Origin: ZC4RG30 sp963726085
GTDB lineage: Bacteria > Pseudomonadota > Gammaproteobacteria > Steroidobacterales > Steroidobacteraceae
Direction of reading: 5' to 3'
Length of the DNA stretch: 64,000 bases
NCBI GenBank assembly: GCA_963726085.1
Contig: CAVSAR010000001.1
Location: forward strand, 806,001 to 870,000
Part shown: piece after piece, positions 61,841-64,000 of the stretch
Position numbering within the stretch: the first letter of the stretch is position 1
How the letters are laid out: each line of letters opens with the position of its first letter
The notes under the pieces: generated by a model
Told to the model about the DNA's origin: nothing
What the model saw: only the letters and a program-made list of their open reading frames with translations
Databases searched by the model: none
Position numbers and translations under genes: made by a program

Positions 61841-63084
61841 GGCATCGCCCCGGCGCGGGGCGCATCTCCCAGCAGCAGCGTGTCGACGCAGTTCGCGACA
61901 CATCGCGCTGGTGCTCGATCAGCTCCGCATACCAGGCCGCGCTGCGCGTATCGCCATACAGCACGGCCGCCTGCACCCGGTTGTCCTCGATCCAGAGCCG
62001 CTTGTAGATACCGCGCCGCGCGATCGCTGTAGCGAATCGACTCCGCGCCGTCCAGTCCATCGAAGATCGCCGGCGGAAAACACCTCGACTGCCGCTGACC
62101 TTCAGCTGCGTCGACGGCCTGCGAACCGCGGTAGCGGGTGACGCCGCGCTCGGCCAGATGCGCCGCGCAGACCCGCGCCTGCTCCCACAGCGGCGCCACC
62201 AGGCCGTAGGTGAGGTCGCGGTGCTGGACGCACTCACCCACCGCGTAGATGGACGGATCGAAGGTCTGCAGGGTGTCGTCGACCAGGATGCCGCGATCGC
62301 AGTGCAGGCCGCAGTCACGGGCCAGGTCCGTGCGCGGCCGGATGCCGGCAGCCATCACCACCAGATCGGCCGTCAGCTCGCGTACCGTCCTCCAGCATGA
62401 CCGCTTCCACCCGCTCCTCGCCCCGACCAGTGCCTGGGTGCGCGCGCCAAGGCGAAAGTCGATGCCCCGCGCTTCCATGGACTGGCGCAGGAACGCAGGC
62501 GGCCTCGTCATCGAGCTGCCGGTCCATCACGCGATCGCGGATGTGCACGACAGTCACATCCAGGCCCTGGCGGCAAGACCGCTGGCAGCTTCCAGGCCCA
62601 GCAGGCCGCCGCCGATCACCACGGCACGTTGCGCACCGACGCCACGGCAGCCATCATGCCGTCGACATCATCGAGATTGCGGAAATAGAACACCCCGGCA
62701 GGTCCTGGCCGGGTACCTTCAGGCGCACCGGGTCCGAGCCGGTCGCCAGCAGCAGACGGTCATACGGCGACGGTCCCCGCGGCGGAGCATCACGCGGCGC
62801 TGGCGCCGGTCGATGGACACCACCGGATCGCCGACGTGCAGCGTGATGCCGTGCTCGCGATACCACTGCAGTGCGTGCAGCATGATCTGCGCACGCTCCA
62901 GTTCGCCCGCCAGCACCGGCGACAGCAGGATGCGGTTGTAGTTGCCGCGCGGCTCGGCACCGAAGACGGTGATGTCGTAAGCATCCGGCGCTTCCGCCAG
63001 CAGCTCCTCGATCGTGCGCATGGCGGCCATGCCGTTGCCGATCACCACCAGCCGGCGGCGCCGCCCCCGGCCAGTTCGCGACAC
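61837..63084 (-). CDS. FAD-dependent NAD(P)H oxidoreductase of nitrate assimilation (multiply frameshifted)
   Basis: About 415 residues; NirB-N-terminus-like protein that hands electrons from NAD(P)H to NasA. Seen: VVIGNGMAAMRTIEELL, FGAEPRGNYNRILLSPVLAG, HVGDPVVSIDR, LLLATGSDPVRLKVPGQ, DLVVMAAGIRPRTDLARDCGL, YAVGECVQHRDLTYGLVAPLWEQA and LWIEDNRVQAAVLYGDTRSAAWYAELI. Frame changes near 62.5-62.8 kb and 62.0 kb. GTG at 63084 is a likely start, but the frame is open back into nirD with no stop between. Stop overlaps the nasA start (GTGA). Confidence 0.88.
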
Positions 63085-63420
63085 GGCGCCGGCGCGCTCC
63101 ACCCACACCCGACCGTCGAGCACGCCACAAGGCCAGGTGCGCAGCCCGACCGACTCGTCCTCGAGACAGCGCCCGGTGCGCAGGTTGAAGTGCTGCTTGT
63201 ACACCGGCGAGGCGACCACCAGCTCGCCCTGCAGGTCTCCGACCATGCCGCGCGACAGGACGTTGGCGCCGCTCAACGGATCGTGGTTTTCCAGTGCGAA
63301 TACTTCGTCGCCGACGCGAAACAGCGCCAGCTGCTCGCCCTCGATCAGCGCGCAGACGCCGGCACAGTCGAAGGATGTCCTCCAGGGCGCAGACGAATAC
63401 GCCGGTGTCCGCGGCATCAT
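63085..63420 (-). CDS. nirD: Nitrite reductase small subunit NirD (frameshifted, possibly fused downstream)
   Basis: About 110 residues, Rieske-like fold. Blocks: TGVFVCALEDIL (one frame), CALIEGEQLALFRVGDEVFALENHDPLSGANVLSRGMVGDLQGELVVASPVYKQHFNLRTG (the next frame). The change near 63370 fits one extra T. It lacks the Rieske Cys/His ligands, normal for NirD. ATG at 63420 overlaps the nirB stop (ATGA). There is no stop codon before the FAD oxidoreductase; the true 3' end is unsure. Confidence 0.85.
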
Positions 63421-64000
63421 GCGCCAGCCCTGGCGAGGACCAGCTCGCGCTCCTCGCGTCGTGGCCGGCCGCCGCTGGCCACGCTCCTCCACCAACACGA
63501 TGTTCGGGTCCAGGCTGTCGCTGTTGACGAAGTGCCGGAAGCGGCTGCAGCGTCGCCGGATCCTCGATCGCCTTCTTCCACTCGCACTCGTAGCGTGTCG
63601 ATGACCCGCTGCATGTCGGCCTCCAGCTCGCGGCAATGCCCAGCCGGTCCTCGCAGACCACCTCGCGCAGGTAGTCCAGGCCGCCTTCCAGGTTGCTCCC
63701 GCCAGCTGGCTGTGCGCTGCAGACGATCCGCCGTGCGGATGTAGAACATCAGGAAGCGGTCGATGTAGCGGATCAGCGTCTGCGTGATCGAGATCGCTGG
63801 CCAGCAGCTCCGCATGTCGCGGCTTCATGCCGCCGTTGCCGCACACGTACAGGTTCCAGCCCTTCTCGGTGGCGATGACGCCGACGTCCTTGCTCTGCGC
63901 CTCGGCGCACTCGCGCGTGCAGCCGGAGACGGCGAACTTGATCTTGTGCGGCGAGCGCAGGCCCTTGTAGCGATTCTCGAGCTCGATCGCGAGGCCGACG
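63417..64000 (-). CDS. nirB: Nitrite reductase large subunit NirB, C-terminal part (frameshifted, cut by window edge)
   Basis: The siroheme/[4Fe-4S] end of assimilatory NADH-nitrite reductase, which makes ammonium. Seen: HKIKFAVSGCTRECAEAQSKDVGVIATEKGWNLYVCGNGGMKPRHAELLASDLD, with two cluster cysteines, then in other frames IRYIDRFLMFYIRTADRLQRTASW, GLDYLR-like, ELEADMQRVID and HFVNSDSLDPNIVLVEERGQRRPA. Four or more single-base shifts in about 580 bases. The N-terminal FAD/NAD domains lie beyond the window. Confidence 0.92.

Overview
The window is about 64 kb of GC-rich DNA from a Gammaproteobacterium. The gene content is TonB receptor with TPP riboswitch, SthA, TypA, NirBD/NasA, periplasmic molybdo-hydroxylases, a PQQ sugar dehydrogenase and a PhoA. 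This suggests the Xanthomonadales/Nevskiales/Steroidobacter side of the class, but no rRNA or marker set is present to fix the taxon. Genes are packed tightly, often with 4-base ATGA/GTGA start-stop overlaps, and no gene-free stretch exceeds about 300 bases. I saw no phage, insertion sequence, integrase or CRISPR array.

Layout. 0-4 kb: PfkB-type kinase (cut by the window edge), ferredoxin, and a thiamine salvage operon (TonB receptor, PnuT-like transporter, thiamine-kinase-like protein) led by a clear TPP riboswitch. 4-10.6 kb: PhzF, gamma-carbonic anhydrase, a catalytically degenerate serine-hydrolase-like membrane protein coupled to a ModF-like ABC ATPase, a PAP2 lipoprotein, tRNA-Arg(UCG) and small secreted proteins. 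10.7-14.8 kb: molybdopterin operon moeA-moaA-moaC-mobA/moaD-moaE, with MobA and MoaD in one reading frame. 14.8-23 kb: proBA, an acidic small protein, htpX, fatty-acid desaturase, cyclopropane synthase, a D-2-hydroxyacid dehydrogenase and a secreted VOC protein. 23-34.5 kb: TesB, ferredoxin-NADP reductase, MarR, two ABC exporters, TypA, rhomboid, SthA, Def and a glycine-rich RRM protein.

34.7-44.5 kb holds the most interesting block: two divergent molybdo-hydroxylase operons. The leftward one has eight tightly coupled genes: a Tat-signal [2Fe-2S] subunit, a molybdopterin subunit, an FAD subunit, an unannotated-looking 54-residue membrane protein, an FdnI-type cytochrome b, a 126-residue unknown protein, an esterase and an ACMSD-type amidohydrolase. 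The rightward one is a two-subunit IorAB-type enzyme. I infer a periplasmic aldehyde/heteroaromatic oxidation system wired to the quinone pool, supplied with cofactor by the moe/moa/mob operon 25 kb away.

44.5-59 kb: bactofilin plus zinc-ribbon pair, methyltransferase, M1 peptidase lipoprotein, two ABC-2 systems (one under a GntR/YtrA regulator with a likely autoregulatory operator), aldo-keto reductase, cytochrome c/PQQ dehydrogenase, DUF6152, MerR-TipAS and alkaline phosphatase. 59-64 kb: a nitrate assimilation cluster nirB-nirD-FAD oxidoreductase-nasA on the minus strand, next to a decayed HupE-like fragment.

Quality warning: single-base frame changes recur in otherwise well-conserved genes (TonB receptor, mobA, proB, DUF6763-like, htpX, desaturase, and very densely in 59-64 kb). 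Most resolve as one extra base, so residual assembly error is more likely than wholesale gene decay. Broken genes are therefore given as spans over their true outer limits.
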